From NCBI GenBank assembly GCA_964017125.1, contig OZ024902.1:101586796-101650795 (forward strand): 64,000 nucleotides of DNA, read 5' to 3'. The notes under the pieces were generated by a model. That model made no database searches. It was not told the origin of the DNA and saw nothing but the letters and a program-made list of their open reading frames with translations. The DNA is from Flabesymbios commensalis (taxonomy: Eukaryota; Annelida; Polychaeta; Terebellida; Flabelligeridae). Positions 34,547 to 45,570 of the stretch are shown here, in pieces; position 1 is the stretch's first letter, and each line of letters opens with the position of its first letter. A program made the translations under genes and the position numbers.

Positions 34547-37500
34547 ACAGACAGACAGACAGATATTTTATTGACAGAAATAAAAGTCATTACAGACTTA
34601 TTTGTCATAGTAATAAGAGAGATATATGTACATGTATATACAAGAATGTTAGTTTGTTAAAATCATATGAGTCAATATACATAGTATGATAAACAACTAA
34701 AATCATGTTAGGTGGCATTGCCATAATAAAAACTGGGTATTTCGGTGATACAAATGACTACTTCTTAAAATAAAATTAAAAGGCATAGCCAAGATAACAT
34801 GGGGGTCTATCATTTTGCTTCCCGCACCAAAACCAGAGATAAAATAGCTACTATGTTTAATATACTAATTATATATAGTAGCAAAAAAGACACTCTGGAA
34901 AGCGTAGAAACCAAAAATATATACAGGTGCATAATTATGCTACAGTAACTGGAGTATGAAATAAGACAATGGTAAAAATTATATGGTATTTAAAAAATAT
35001 ATATATGTATATAGCTTATAACGCAGTACAATTAATGTGGCAATCCGCGAAACAGGTAGCTCCGAGCCATGTGACCATGCAAGCACAGTCGCTATGAACT
35101 CGGAGATTCCCTGATAATGACTAGTGGTGTAAACTTAACAACGTAATAACAGTACTACTACCGTAACACAATATATACATACTAATAAAAGTCGGACATT
35201 GTGGTTCGTCGACTGCCAACAAAGTATAGCATCAGAACCATCCATATTATCGAGTGTTGCAGACTTGTGATGTAATAACAATGACAATTACGGATAATAA
35301 TTATGTGTGCCATTCACGCAGGACATGGCACTCACACAATAACATTAAAGTTTATTTAATTAACTAGTGATTTATTACCTATATGGCCCTCGCACAAAAA
35401 AAAAACATTACAGCTTATTTTAATTCACTATATTGTTTATTTCATACCATTTCACTCACGACCTAGTTAGTACCACATACTCGGAGTTACAATCGAAGAA
35501 AAACATTCCCGACCTCATAGATAAAATCAGCTGTCTTAGCAACTCTGAAATCATCCATAAGGCCCCACCTCGTCTGATAACAAAGGCGACGGAAACGTCC
35601 CTAACCGGCCCTAAAAAGCCAAATAATAAATCCGAGAGCAACAGCCGTCCTGATATGTGGTAATACCCAAGTCAGATCATGAAGGCATGATAATATGGAT
35701 AATATAGCGATAGGTGACTTTGATTTATTATACTCGGTGTTTTTAACAATTAATTTGTTTAAAACAGCCATAGATAAATTGCGCTAGTGACTTCACCACT
35801 GTTATGTCTCTAGATGTCATAATTTGTAGAAACATTTCATTTGTCGGCTGTATATTGATAGTTGCGGTTACCGAGTTAAACAAGATTTTGCGTTCATTAT
35901 TCATAGCGTTACAGTGGAGAAGAAGATGTATTTCGTCGTCAATTTCGTTTAATTCACACCTTGTGCATATTCGCTGGTTTATTGGAGTGATTGGATTATT
36001 GTATCGTCCTCTTTCTATAATTAGATCATGTGAGCTCATTCGGTATCTCGCCATTGATGTTATGAGATGGTTACCCCTTGTGTGTAAGATATATGGTTCA
36101 ACACAGAAATACTTTTTTACTAATGCATATGTGCGCAGCTTACTCGAACTCTCAATATCTTTTCTCCACTGCTGTGTAAATATTCTAACAATTGATTCTT
36201 TAAATAAAAGCATGAATTTATTTGTATCCCCAATATTCTGTGATTCCCAAATTTGATCAAGCCCGGCTCGTTCGAGGACAGAGCGGATACGGGAACACCA
36301 ATTCGTGAAGCCAATGCCATCTAGCTCAAGAAGCATATTGTAGGCATTTCTGACTGGATGGCTCTGAGATAGTTTTAGAATTCTACACCAATATTTTACG
36401 GCTTTTATGTGTTGTCGGATGATCAGTGGAAATCGTCCCGTGTCCCCATATATTGCAGGTGTAGGTGTTTGCTTTCTAACTCCAAGTGTAGATTTAATAA
36501 ATTTTAGATGGATTTTTTCCAGATCGTTAACATCATCGCCTGTGTACCATATATCACTTCCATATTCTAGTATGGGCAATATTTGACAATCAAATGCCTT
36601 GAACGCAATAGTGGGTGACAATTTACCGACCACAGGACGGGACTGTTTACGTAGAGAAAAAATTGCTTTCCCAGCTTGGGAAGCAAGATGAGAAAAAGTT
36701 TCTTTTAACACGTTATTAGCAGACTTGGTGCTATACACCACACCCAGGTATTTATATTGTTCAGATTTTTCTATAATGTTATCACCATAGTGGAAGCTTC
36801 CGTGTACTTTTGTGTAACGCTCATTAAAGATTAGAACTTTTGTTTTAGGAATGCTTACTATGATATGCCAAAGGGAAGCATATAAATACAGAGCAGTTAG
36901 CTGTTTTTGTAATCCCTCAGCAGATTCTGAAAAAAGGACAAGGTCATCTGCAAATAACAGATATACCATTAGTAAGGTGTCCACAGGGATACCTTGATCT
37001 TGGTCAAATGTTGCGGATATGTCTTGTAGAAATTCCGTGAATAGTTTGGGACTGAGCATACCGCCTTGTAGAACCCCATATTCGCTTTTTAATATGTCAC
37101 TGATACGCGAGTCCCATTTTACACGACACTCTGCTTTAGAAAACATGCTTCTTATTATGTTTAGCAAATTGCCGTCTATTCCCCTGTTCAATAATTTGTA
37201 GTATAATGCTGTTCTATCAATATAGCCAAATGCTTTTGTGAAATCGACAAAGCATGTATACAGGGGTTTAGAAAGACACCTTTGTTTATCTATGATGGCA
37301 CATAGTATGAATATATTGTCCGTAGTTCGCGAATTGCATTTAAAACCAGCTTGATAAGGATCATTATCATTACACACTTCGTTTTTAAATGAGAGTCTGT
37401 TATTAAGTATAGATTCAAATAGTTTCCCAATACACGGCATGACTGTGATTTTCCTGTAATTATCAGGAACACCATGGTCCCCCTTTTTGTAGACAGGGTG

Positions 37501-38067
37501 GATTATACCGGTAGCCCATCTAGATGGATATTCACCATTGGTAAGAATGGTATTGAACAACAATTCTAATGCTGGCAATAGTTCATTACATCCATATTTG
37601 TAAAATTCGGCAGAAATACCATCTACACCCGCTGCTTTCTTGCATTTCAACTTTTGAATTGCCTTTTTAATTTCTTCTGCAGTTATGGGACTGTTTAGGA
37701 ACTGTGTCATATTAGATTTATCGTGCTCTACATTATGTTGAAATGAAGTAACTTGCTTTATAATATTATTCATGTGTTCATAATCAAAATAATCCACATG
37801 TGGTGGGTAAACTTGTTGTTCAAAGTATTTCACAAAGTCTGCCAAAGTAGGCCCTGTAGTAACATTTCTAGGATTTAAAGATTTCCAGAATTTCCAATAG
37901 GAATTAGGATCTTCCGTTCTCATATTTTCCAGCTCACTAAGTTTGGCTTGCTGGTATTGTCTTTTCTTTCTTTGGATTAATTGCTTATATTGTCGTAACA
38001 TTATATTATATGATCCAACCGTATAGTACCCCAGAGAAGAAATAGCTAAGTGGTAAGCTCCATGTGT
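34547..38067 (-). mobile_element. 5'-truncated non-LTR retrotransposon (LINE)
   Basis: On the minus strand the element has an open reading frame (35743-38001), a 3' untranslated part of about 1.2 kb, an AATAAA-like signal and a terminal GTCT microsatellite (plus-strand GACAGACAGACAGACAG near 34549). The reverse transcriptase is complete, but no endonuclease domain lies upstream: the frame meets an in-frame stop about 22 codons before its first Met, at 38068-38070. This fits 5' truncation during target-primed reverse transcription. The exact 5' junction is not visible. The frame lacks internal stops, which suggests a young copy. Confidence 0.8.
35743..38001 (-). CDS. LINE reverse transcriptase, 752 codons, lacking endonuclease
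   Basis: The product is an RNA-directed DNA polymerase that copies the element RNA into DNA at a nicked site. The visible order is a basic, coiled N-terminal stretch (residues 1-45). The RT start follows with KKAAGVDGISAEFYK near 121-135, then the fingers region with GIIHPVYKKGDHGVPDNYR (165-183). FVDFTKAF (251-258) supplies the first catalytic Asp, QGGMLSP lies at 312-318, and FADD (350-353) supplies the catalytic pair. KYLG is at 417-420, and a CCHC-like knuckle (C679, C682, H692, C697) lies near the C terminus. The usual FDxxDR after the first Asp reads FGYIDR here, and YADD reads FADD. The family is CR1/L2/jockey-like by general look, not resolved further. The first Met at 38001 is only a convention in a truncated copy. 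Confidence 0.9.
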   Translation of the reverse strand: MLRQYKQLIQRKKRQYQQAKLSELENMRTEDPNSYWKFWKSLNPRNVTTGPTLADFVKYFEQQVYPPHVDYFDYEHMNNIIKQVTSFQHNVEHDKSNMTQFLNSPITAEEIKKAIQKLKCKKAAGVDGISAEFYKYGCNELLPALELLFNTILTNGEYPSRWATGIIHPVYKKGDHGVPDNYRKITVMPCIGKLFESILNNRLSFKNEVCNDNDPYQAGFKCNSRTTDNIFILCAIIDKQRCLSKPLYTCFVDFTKAFGYIDRTALYYKLLNRGIDGNLLNIIRSMFSKAECRVKWDSRISDILKSEYGVLQGGMLSPKLFTEFLQDISATFDQDQGIPVDTLLMVYLLFADDLVLFSESAEGLQKQLTALYLYASLWHIIVSIPKTKVLIFNERYTKVHGSFHYGDNIIEKSEQYKYLGVVYSTKSANNVLKETFSHLASQAGKAIFSLRKQSRPVVGKLSPTIAFKAFDCQILPILEYGSDIWYTGDDVNDLEKIHLKFIKSTLGVRKQTPTPAIYGDTGRFPLIIRQHIKAVKYWCRILKLSQSHPVRNAYNMLLELDGIGFTNWCSRIRSVLERAGLDQIWESQNIGDTNKFMLLFKESIVRIFTQQWRKDIESSSKLRTYALVKKYFCVEPYILHTRGNHLITSMARYRMSSHDLIIERGRYNNPITPINQRICTRCELNEIDDEIHLLLHCNAMNNERKILFNSVTATINIQPTNEMFLQIMTSRDITVVKSLAQFIYGCFKQINC

Positions 38068-39394
38068 CTAATTAAGATTCGACCAAATGTTAAACTCTAG
38101 ATATTGTTTAAGGCCATATGACAGCCACATAACTGATGCAAAATTTTCATGACCATAGCCGAGCGAGGGTCCAAGGGTACACAGCTGGCTACCAATCATG
38201 AAGGAATATGGCCAGGATCTTGAACTGTTTCTTTTATTAGCGATGTTTTTGTTCACATGGACACGTTGCACAATGTTCATAAGTAATTGATGGTAGTGAT
38301 GAGTCATTAGTTACTTTATTTCTTAATTGTTGACTCTTTTGAGACTGCCACATAGGAAATCGATCACTGGTGAACGATCATTAAATACTTAAAATATTAT
38401 TTAAAAAAACTTTCATAGACAGTCTCAAAAGAATTAATCATTAGATTTGGAATAAACTAACCTAAAACAACATTTTATACCCATTACATGTATATCACTT
38501 ACCAAAAGAGAACAAATAAACACACTTATTAATCACCTTGATATAGTAGAGATAACATAAGCCTATTATTTAGTTTTTAAATTAACCATATAGCCTGATA
38601 ACTTGGACTGGATTTTTTGTAGGGCAAATAAGAAAAGAAAAAAATAGCATAAAATGACCCTAGCTAAATCAAATAGAGACCATTTAAACACAAAAAGTGA
38701 TAATGAAATGAAATTAACCCTTTGTGTATGTGTGAAGGATTTGAGACCCCAGCATTATTCATGGATCATAGTGACTGACAGATTTACAACCCCAGATGGT
38801 TTATGGGTACCTGAACCAATGGTACCAAGGCACGTGGTGCTGAACTCTGTTGTTTCGAAAAGTTTAGTCTTAAATCTCGATATGTCCATCCCTTGCAAAA
38901 GTTCTGATATCGGATGGATGTTCTATCAGATTCTACGTCACAATGATACCTCTTATGTGACCCGAGGTGGCAAAATGAGACGTAAGTCACACTTTCAGAA
39001 ATGATGCTAGGGCCCTTCAAAGCTAAAACAACCTTGCATTGACGTATTTTCAATTTTTTAGTTTTTGTTTTCAAATGGTGACTTTCAAATCCTAAAATTG
39101 TGTGGCATAAAAGTTGATGTACATCTTGAAAAAAAATCAAATACATCAGTTATTTTAATTTTAGTCTCAATCACAGTCCAATCAGTAAACTGATGATTTT
39201 TTGTTTGCATGTTTCCATGGAAACAGTCACTAATAAGTAGGAAATATTGCTACAGTGTTAAAATCATGACGATAAAAATATCCGGCACATACTTTTGAAG
39301 CTCACAAAATGTTATACACATAGTATAAACGAAAAATAGTTTTAAATTGTGAAAAAGGTGACACAATATAGGTATGAGGATGTTACCATGGTTA
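38068..39394. other. No recognisable gene
   Basis: A 116-codon plus-strand frame (38654-39004) overlaps a 120-codon antisense frame. No motif is recognised in either. A small inverted repeat, CTTTTGAGACTG with CAGTCTCAAAAG, lies near 38336-38430. Confidence 0.45.
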
Positions 39395-41265
39395 CTGTAG
39401 ATCTGGTAATTTTCCCGTGCTTAAATTTTATAAAACAAATTTTGTCGAAGTTTAGAATTCGCGAATTTCAATTTTTCATTAGCGCTAATATAATAATTTT
39501 CGGGAGATTAATGAATTCACAAATTTGTCCTCCATGCGAATTTCGCGAAAATAAAGACCTCGCGAATATGACCATACCTACATACCTACCCAGTTCAAGA
39601 TGGGAGCCAACGATAGAAAAACATTTGTAAATTTTATTTTCAATGTTTTTGCTTAAATTCTATCTGATAAAAAAATACAACAAACGGCTTTAATTGGACA
39701 TTGTAATGAAAAAAAGGCCTTTAGTTGGATATTGTAATGAAAAAAAGAAACTGACTTATTCTATTCTGGAACAAAAAAAATGTATTATCTTAATTTGAAA
39801 AAAAAAATTGAACACCCCCCCCCCCCCACTTTTTCTCACTTGAAATCACAGCTACGGTATGTCCACTCCCTTGCAAATTCTGGATGTGGCCCTAACTTGC
39901 ATGGGAAAAAAAGATATTAAATGTATGTCAAATATACTTTTTTTCTTCATTTTTAGTTACAAAATGGGCGCAAAAATGATAATATCACCAAAAATAAATA
40001 TAATACAATTCATAGATTTGTACTACATGTACAATGACAAAATTGACATTGATAATGAGACGCTTTAACCATATTTACATTAACAGATTAGAAGGAATGT
40101 ATGTGTTTCTATGTCTAAAAATAAATATTTGGGCCAAATTAGAGTCATGTTGACAGTTCCCTTGAGCCATCGCATCCTTGACGGTCCTGGAACCGCCTTT
40201 GCTTTTCAATGTAGCACAGGGAAAACCGTTTGTAGTAATATTGATACGAATACAATAATCAAACAACATCAAATAAAATACCAATTAAAAGCATACAATA
40301 AAATTCTGTTCTTGTCCAATTGTAATCAAAACCTGGTCATAGTGTTATTAGTAAGCTGAAAAATAGTTCAAAGTGTGACACATTCAAACTATTTTTCTAT
40401 GGCAAATATATTTTTCATTGCGAAAAGGGAAATTTAACAAATTTCGAATAAAATACTCACTTATATAACATGTATAAGGATCATTTCATGATCATGGTGT
40501 TTTTTCAAATCTCGCTATGTGTATACATACGTCTATCTAAACAATAAACTATGCAAAATGCCCATGTTGATGATTCTAAAAGAGAATCTCAAAGAGAAGA
40601 TGCGTACTGAGATGAAAATGGTTTAACAATACCTCTTCATAACTTCATTATTGTCACGGCTTACAGTGAGCTGGCTATTGGCAATATGTTGATTTTATTG
40701 TGTAAACAAGAGGCCCAGGGGCCTTGACGCTTGTCAACACCATTGCAAAATATCAGCTACAGATGTGTCAGAGAATGTATATCTATGCTCTAAAATGCAT
40801 TATCATGCATTATTATTAGGCTTATACCCAGTGGTATAGCATTTATATCCTATACATGATTGAAATTTATATTATATGCTTGATTCCCATCATACATTTA
40901 GCTGATTTTACACACATTTTGAAGTAGGGCCCACTGCACCTAATACGAATAATGCTTAACAAAGAATCATTTTACAGGACTACAGTGTTAAAGGTATGGT
41001 CAACTGTCAAAATTTGAATGCAATAGTGCCCCTGGGTAGGCCAAGGCCCTATTCGATAATAATACTAAATATGCGTTTCATATCCAAAGCCTCATTAAGA
41101 GCAAGTTCTCAAATCACAGCAAGTTCATATATACTTGAGCGACATCTATGAGTTTATAATTCAAAGCCCTTAGCCTTGGCCCCTACATGGTCGCTGGCTT
41201 GCTAACGAACTGACTGTATTACTGCGGGGATGTCGAAAATTTCTGACCCCAAGCTTGTATTGACA
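39395..41265. other. No gene; small repeats
   Basis: About 39395-39590 has words such as GAATTTCGCGAAAATAAAGA that look like a dispersed repeat of marine invertebrates, though I cannot prove it here. Two tandem ~30-bp units with TTGTAATGAAAAAAA lie at about 39690-39745. CAAGAGGCCCAGGGGCCTTG near 40708 matches the head of repeat K. No coding region is supported. Confidence 0.45.
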
Positions 41266-41376
41266 CCCAGTATTTGACACAAAACATTTGTATGACTTTA
41301 TACAATGTTGAACCAACGTCAAAGACGTTGGGCCGATGTTGTATAAATGTCATACAAATGTGTTGTGTTTGCTGGG
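41266..41376. mobile_element. CCCAGC MITE, subfamily A1
   Basis: The ends are CCCAGTATTTGACACAAAAC and TGTTGTGTTTGCTGGG. The arms carry ATTTGTATGACTTTATACAA and the complement, with centre CAACGTCAAAGACGTTG. The flanking dinucleotide is CA on both sides. Confidence 0.75.
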
Positions 41377-41384
41377 CAGGAGGA

Positions 41385-41488
41385 CTTTCTCTCAAACATT
41401 GTACATTTCTCCAATGTTGGTTCAATGTTGGGTCAGTGTCGCAGACGTTGGACTAACAGTAAAACAGCGTTTGGTGAGTGTCTCGTTA
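41385..41488. mobile_element. Decayed A2 copy beside an A1 copy
   Basis: CCAATGTTGGTTCAATGTTG, GTGTCGCAGACGTTGG and a TGAGTGTCTCGTTAG end form an imperfect palindrome eight bases after the previous element. Confidence 0.5.
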
Positions 41489-41669
41489 GAGTAGTATCGA
41501 TAGTCTTATAATCAGGTTATAGCTACTCAGCTGAATGCAACCAACGTATAGGCCTACTGTATAGCCCCAGCAGTGACTGTACAGACCTTGCTGGAAGAGG
41601 GGTGAATTCTTAGCTATACTGTATAAATCGAAGGCCTATACACGTGACCTGCGCATGCTCATTTTGAAG

Positions 41670-42015
41670 TTGACTGGCGGTTTAATGTCTGGCCGGCGTC
41701 ATAGACAGTGGCCCTGCATTAAAGCAGCACTCATGCCAGGGTCAAACTTGGGTCAAACAGAAAAAGTCCCCACTCCAATACTCAATAGATGGTTTTAACA
41801 CTGATTCAGCAAGGCCTCGGTCTACAACTTCGGGAGCAGCGAGCCTTGTGTGGGAAGATGGATGTCTAGACAGCCAAACTGTACAGCCGCAGATTATAAT
41901 CAGATAATACCTGAATGTACAAATCACACAGCGAACACGGGACAATTACCCAATGCAGGTTCAAAGCCGATCCACTGTCAACAACGCTGGTACAACATTG
42001 AGGCAGAGCCGCTCC
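41670..42015. mobile_element. Two decayed CCCAGC-group copies
   Basis: GGTTTAATGTCTGGCCGGCG with GTCATAGACAGTGG and its partner (41681-41735), and CAGCGAACACGGGACAATTA with CACTGTCAACAACGCTGG (41927-42010), are worn A2-type palindromes. A 15-base poly(C) run follows at 42023. Confidence 0.45.
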
Positions 42016-42779
42016 GCCGTATCCCCCCCCCCCCCCCTCCCCCTAGCAAGCCGGGCACACCTTCAGCGCACCCGAGAGCACGCATCCTGCGACCTGGTCA
42101 AAGCCTACCCATTTTTTTAATAACAAGAACCCTGCGGTTTTGAACATCATTGAGAGTTATTTTTTGCATCAGACTGAAGTTGATATTTAAGCAATGGGCC
42201 ATGTAAAATTAAAATCAAAACAAATATATATTTTCCGCCAATGACTATTTTTGATTTTAAAAAAAATTAGGCGCACAAGTGCGATGTGTTTTCTTTGTTA
42301 GTTCACATGGTCCTTGTCTATATCCCGTAAAATAATACAGTCAGCATGAGGTCATATGAGACCAATGAGATGGATAGGAGATGTTGACGAATCAAAGTTT
42401 GAGCACGCCTGTTAATCAGCCCTGTCGTTGAACTATCCATATGACAATGATTTGTGTCGGTAATACGCATATAATTCATGTAAGAAATATTATGATATTA
42501 TATTCATAGGATAACTACCAAGCCTGAGTGCCTGAAATGGTTAAACATGTTCCAATAAACTATATTCCGACTTTCATTTATGGGGGGGGGGGGGGGGGTG
42601 ATGGACATCAAAATAAGCTGATCAATACAAAAAAAGCCTTCTGTAAAAAGTTACGCTCGTAAACTCAACTCAATTTATACATGTACGTGACTCATCATAT
42701 ATTATAACCACTATTATGAAAAACGTCGTCCCCATGTCTGAGATATGCGGTTGGTCCATCAATCTGATCCACTGTCATA
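42016..42779. other. No gene; poly(C) and poly(G) runs
   Basis: It contains C15 at 42023-42037 and G17 at 42582-42598. No frame or repeat pair is supported. Confidence 0.55.
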
Positions 42780-43066
42780 GCTATATTGTCTTCACGGATA
42801 TCTCGAAAACCCCCTCGCCCCACGACCCTCAACTTTATTAAAAAAAAAATTATATAGTTTATTTATAAAATTCGGGAAACAATATCAGAGCAATATATAT
42901 GTTTGCTCAGCTGGCAACATTTGCTGAACGTCTCGTGTATGGTTTAGGGAGAGGCACGATACGCAATATACGGGCACTTGATTAGGCCTATACACTGCCA
43001 TATGAGTCCCACCACTGTCCTACAATAATGCTGGCCCAAAATTGTTCCAGTCCAATGATAGCTAAG

Positions 43067-43140
43067 CACAGCAAACACGAAGCATTGAACCGATGTTGAA
43101 TTAACTTCTGTAACGCTGGCCCACCGCTTGCGATGCCGGT
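43067..43140. mobile_element. A2 fragment
   Basis: CACAGCAAACACGAAGCATT and GAACCGATGTTGAATTAAC identify the left half. The right half is worn. Confidence 0.5.
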
Positions 43141-43260
43141 GCAAAAGCGTGTGACTGGATGAAGCTGAGAGGCATTCAATCCCATGCTTGGATTAAAGTT
43201 AGGCAAGCGTCGTAAACAGTGACCAACATTAAAATGTGTAGGCCTAGGGATCGATGGCCA

Positions 43261-43330
43261 CCCAGTAAACAAGACACATTAAACCAACGTCGGATGAATG
43301 CTAGACCAGCGTAGCAGATGGTCGGCCAAC
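43261..43330. mobile_element. A2 fragment
   Basis: CCCAGTAAACAAGACACATT followed by AAACCAACGTCGGATGAATG and GACCAGCGTAGCAGATGG is the left half of an A2 copy. The right arm is lost. Confidence 0.5.
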
Positions 43331-43369
43331 ATCACTTGATAGCCAGGTTAGCATCACAGTAGGCCTATA

Positions 43370-43476
43370 CCCTGCAAACACGATTCGTTAATACAAAGCC
43401 GATTTATTGTTGGGCCGACGTCTAAGACAGCGGGCCAACATTAAATCGGCATTGGTTTATCGTGTTGTGCTGGCTG
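43370..43476. mobile_element. CCCAGC MITE, subfamily A2
   Basis: The ends are CCCTGCAAACACGATTCG and CGTGTTGTGCTGGCTG. The arms AAAGCCGATTTATTGTTGGG and their complement surround GACGTCTAAGACAGC. Confidence 0.65.
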
Positions 43477-43660
43477 AGATAAGTTTCTCGAATGTTGTTA
43501 TTATACAAAAGTTATAATTATATAAACAAACATTTTTTTTTATTTAAGTTGAGGGTCGAGGGTCGTGGGTCGAGGGTCGTGGGTCGAGGGGGTTGAGGGG
43601 ATCAAGGAGGTTTTCGAGATACCCTGTCTTCACTGCTTATCGCGGACCGCAGCACAAAAA

Positions 43661-44414
43661 TGTAAAAACTTTTGCAGTTCTAGTCTATGTACATGTGTAC
43701 ATCATATTGTCATATTAAGAAGCAAAAATAAAATCACCTATTTTTTATGATTTTAGCCTTTAGGTTTCACATACCACTTTGTTGTAGATGTTTTTTTAAC
43801 ACTGGGACAACGTTGTAGAGGTAGACCAGCATGAAACCAGCATTGAATAACACGTGTGTTTGTTGTATAAATAATCAACTCCACAGACCGTCTGCTGTGA
43901 AAACATTCCTCAGTTCCCAAATTATTAACACTATACAACAAGTTAATGGCCTACATTCGACCTGTAGGATGTGATGATTATCTACTTTCAGAAACACGCA
44001 GTCCGAGAGTAAATTATTGAATATATATATTTTTTAAAATACTTATTTGGTAATCGTATCAGCAATCAATCCATGTGGTTCGCATAAGCGTGGTACGCGA
44101 CGACCAACTTGGGCATTGGTTGACAGCCAGCGTCATGTGTTCACTGAGAATGCGCGCGCATTTTCCAATGCCCGCGCCAACCCTGTGACTGTGGCATGTA
44201 GCAGCTATTATGACTGAAATACCCTAACAAAATATAATGGCGATGGTACTCAATCGGATATTCCGACGATTTAAGAGTCCAATATTTGGTTTAATAAAAT
44301 TATTAGCAGCATTTCCTACATTTTGGAATCAGCAGCTCGTTTTCTGTCATAGGCATACTGCAATTAAACGTTGTTGGCATGTTTTGGGTCATTGAATGCT
44401 GAAACTTCCTACTC
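43661..44414. other. No gene; one A2 fragment
   Basis: CACTGGGACAACGTTGTAG with ACCAGCATGAAACCAGCATT at about 43800-43862 is a worn palindrome. Nothing else is supported. Confidence 0.45.
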
Positions 44415-44429
44415 TTCTAACAACGCTGA

Positions 44430-44744
44430 GGGCGGGAGCCCTAGGGTAGTGGTTAGCACAGCTGCCTTTCACACCAGAGTTCGGGGTTCGGTTCCCGGTC
44501 TCGGCGGTTTGAAAGAAACAAAAATGTTTCTTCCCCATTCACGTGTGAAAGTCAGTATTGTGGGGAGCCTCCGTAACCGAGAGGTAGCGTGCTCAGCCTC
44601 AGACCGCCAGGGCTCGAATTTTGAGTCCTGTGTCTGGAGAACAGTGTCATCTCAATCATATCACATCCTCAGGAGGTTCTCCTGGCCCAGTTTAGCCTAT
44701 ATGTGCACAAATTTGGCCTAAAGCCCTATTCATTTCATTTCATT
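44430..44744 (+). mobile_element. Dimeric tRNA-derived SINE, full length
   Basis: Same structure as the 28875 copy: first unit GGTAGTGGTTAGCACAGCTG with GTTCGGTTCCC, second unit AACCGAGAGGTAGCGTGCTC with GGCTCGAATTTTGAGTCC, and a repeated TTCAT tail. TTCTAACAACGCTGA occurs immediately before (44415-44429) and after (44745-44759), a perfect 15-bp target duplication. Confidence 0.92.
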
Positions 44745-44914
44745 TTCTAACAACGCTGAATACTCCTGTGAAACTATTAAATCTCAATCATATCACATCT
44801 TCAGGAGGTTCTCCTGGCCCAGTTTAGCCTATATGTGCACAAATTTGGCCTAAAGCCCTATTCATTTCATTTCATTTTCTAACAACGCTGAATACTCCTG
44901 TGAAACTATTAAAT
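44651..44914 (+). repeat. Two tandem 132-bp units including the SINE tail
   Basis: A 132-bp unit comprising the last third of the SINE, its target duplication and 23 bases of flank is repeated head to tail at 44651-44782 and 44783-44914, with about one substitution. It arose after the SINE inserted. TTCTAACAACGCTGA therefore occurs three times. Confidence 0.9.
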
Positions 44915-45165
44915 CCATCGATAAACATCTCACAATTTAGGGATACCCTTAAACAAATTCCCTAGTTCCCAAGTTCCGGGAACTTCAATTTCGCAATTTT
45001 CAAGTTCCGGGAACTTCCAAGTTCCAAAATTCCGAAAAAAGTTAACAAAAAAATGTTTTCCCCTATTTCAACAAAAAACATTTTGGATACTGCCTTTCGC
45101 CTTTCCATACATTATAGTATTGCCAAGCTGCGCGCATAATTGGAATTAAATGTGCTTTTCTAGAC

Positions 45166-45256
45166 TAGGCCACCTTTGTGCACATAGGCCTATGCCAGAG
45201 GAGGGTTCGAACCAGCGATCTCTGATTTCCAGGCTTTAACCACTGCATCAGAGACC
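45166..45256 (-). mobile_element. Monomeric tRNA-derived SINE piece sharing the dimer's tail
   Basis: On the minus strand, GTCTCTGATGCAGTGGTTAA (A-box-like) and CGCTGGTTCGAACCCTCC (B-box-like) form one tRNA-like head. It leads directly to ATGTGCACAAAGGTGGCCTA, the tail segment of the dimeric SINE. It is therefore a different SINE with a common tail. Confidence 0.6.
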
Positions 45257-45261
45257 ACGCA

Positions 45262-45360
45262 GGGCGGGGGCCCTAGGGTAGTGGTTAGCACCGCTGCCTT
45301 TCACGCCAGAGTTCGGGGTTCGGTACCCGTCTCGGCGGTTTGAAAGAAACAAAAATGTTT
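45262..45360 (+). mobile_element. SINE head, 3'-truncated after the first tRNA-like unit
   Basis: GGGCGGGGGCCCTAGGGTAG to GAAACAAAAATGTTT matches the first 99 bases of the dimeric SINE and then stops. LINE-driven truncation removes 5' ends, so a lost 3' end points to later rearrangement. The sequence that follows is the pogo-type end. Confidence 0.75.
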
Positions 45361-45570
45361 GTTATTATTTTTTTGTTATTATTGTATGTGTTTGTTTTGT
45401 GTTTGTCTTATCTCTTATACACGTAGGTAATGGTACACATACTGTACTAAGAGCATGGAAATTTTCATATATTATAAGGTATAAATTACAATTTCACTTA
45501 GGAGATCACCTAGCTAATGGGACCACTTTTGCTAAGTCCCTTGGGTGGTACGTTTAGCGAGGTTCTACTG
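45361..45570 (-). mobile_element. Pogo/Tigger-like element end (fragment)
   Basis: It aligns throughout with the complement of 62199-62405, including TTGTTTTGTGTTTGTCTTAT, AATGGTACACATACTGTA and ACTTAGGAGATCACCT. It ends GCGAGGTTCTACTG followed by TA, the inverted form of CAGTAGAACCTCGC. Only the end is present. Confidence 0.75.

Larger units (their letters stand above)
42780..43660. repeat. ~0.87-kb inverted-repeat pair with expanded GGGTCGW arm
   Basis: The left arm (about 42790-42870: TATCTCGAAAACCCCCTCG, CCACGACCCTCAACTTTATT) is complementary to the right arm (about 43520-43650: TTTAAGTTGAGGGTCG, GGTTTTCGAGATACCC). In the right arm the GGGTCGA/GGGTCGT unit is expanded to about seven copies, against one or two on the left. 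Between the arms lie three worn CCCAGC-group palindromes. No terminal duplication was found. Confidence 0.6.

Noticed and set aside
34900-35450. LTR retrotransposon near the LINE
   Set aside because: No direct terminal repeats, primer-binding site or gag/pol text was seen. The sequence fits the LINE 3' untranslated region.
35804-36256. 150-codon plus-strand frame
   Set aside because: Antisense shadow of the LINE reverse transcriptase frame.
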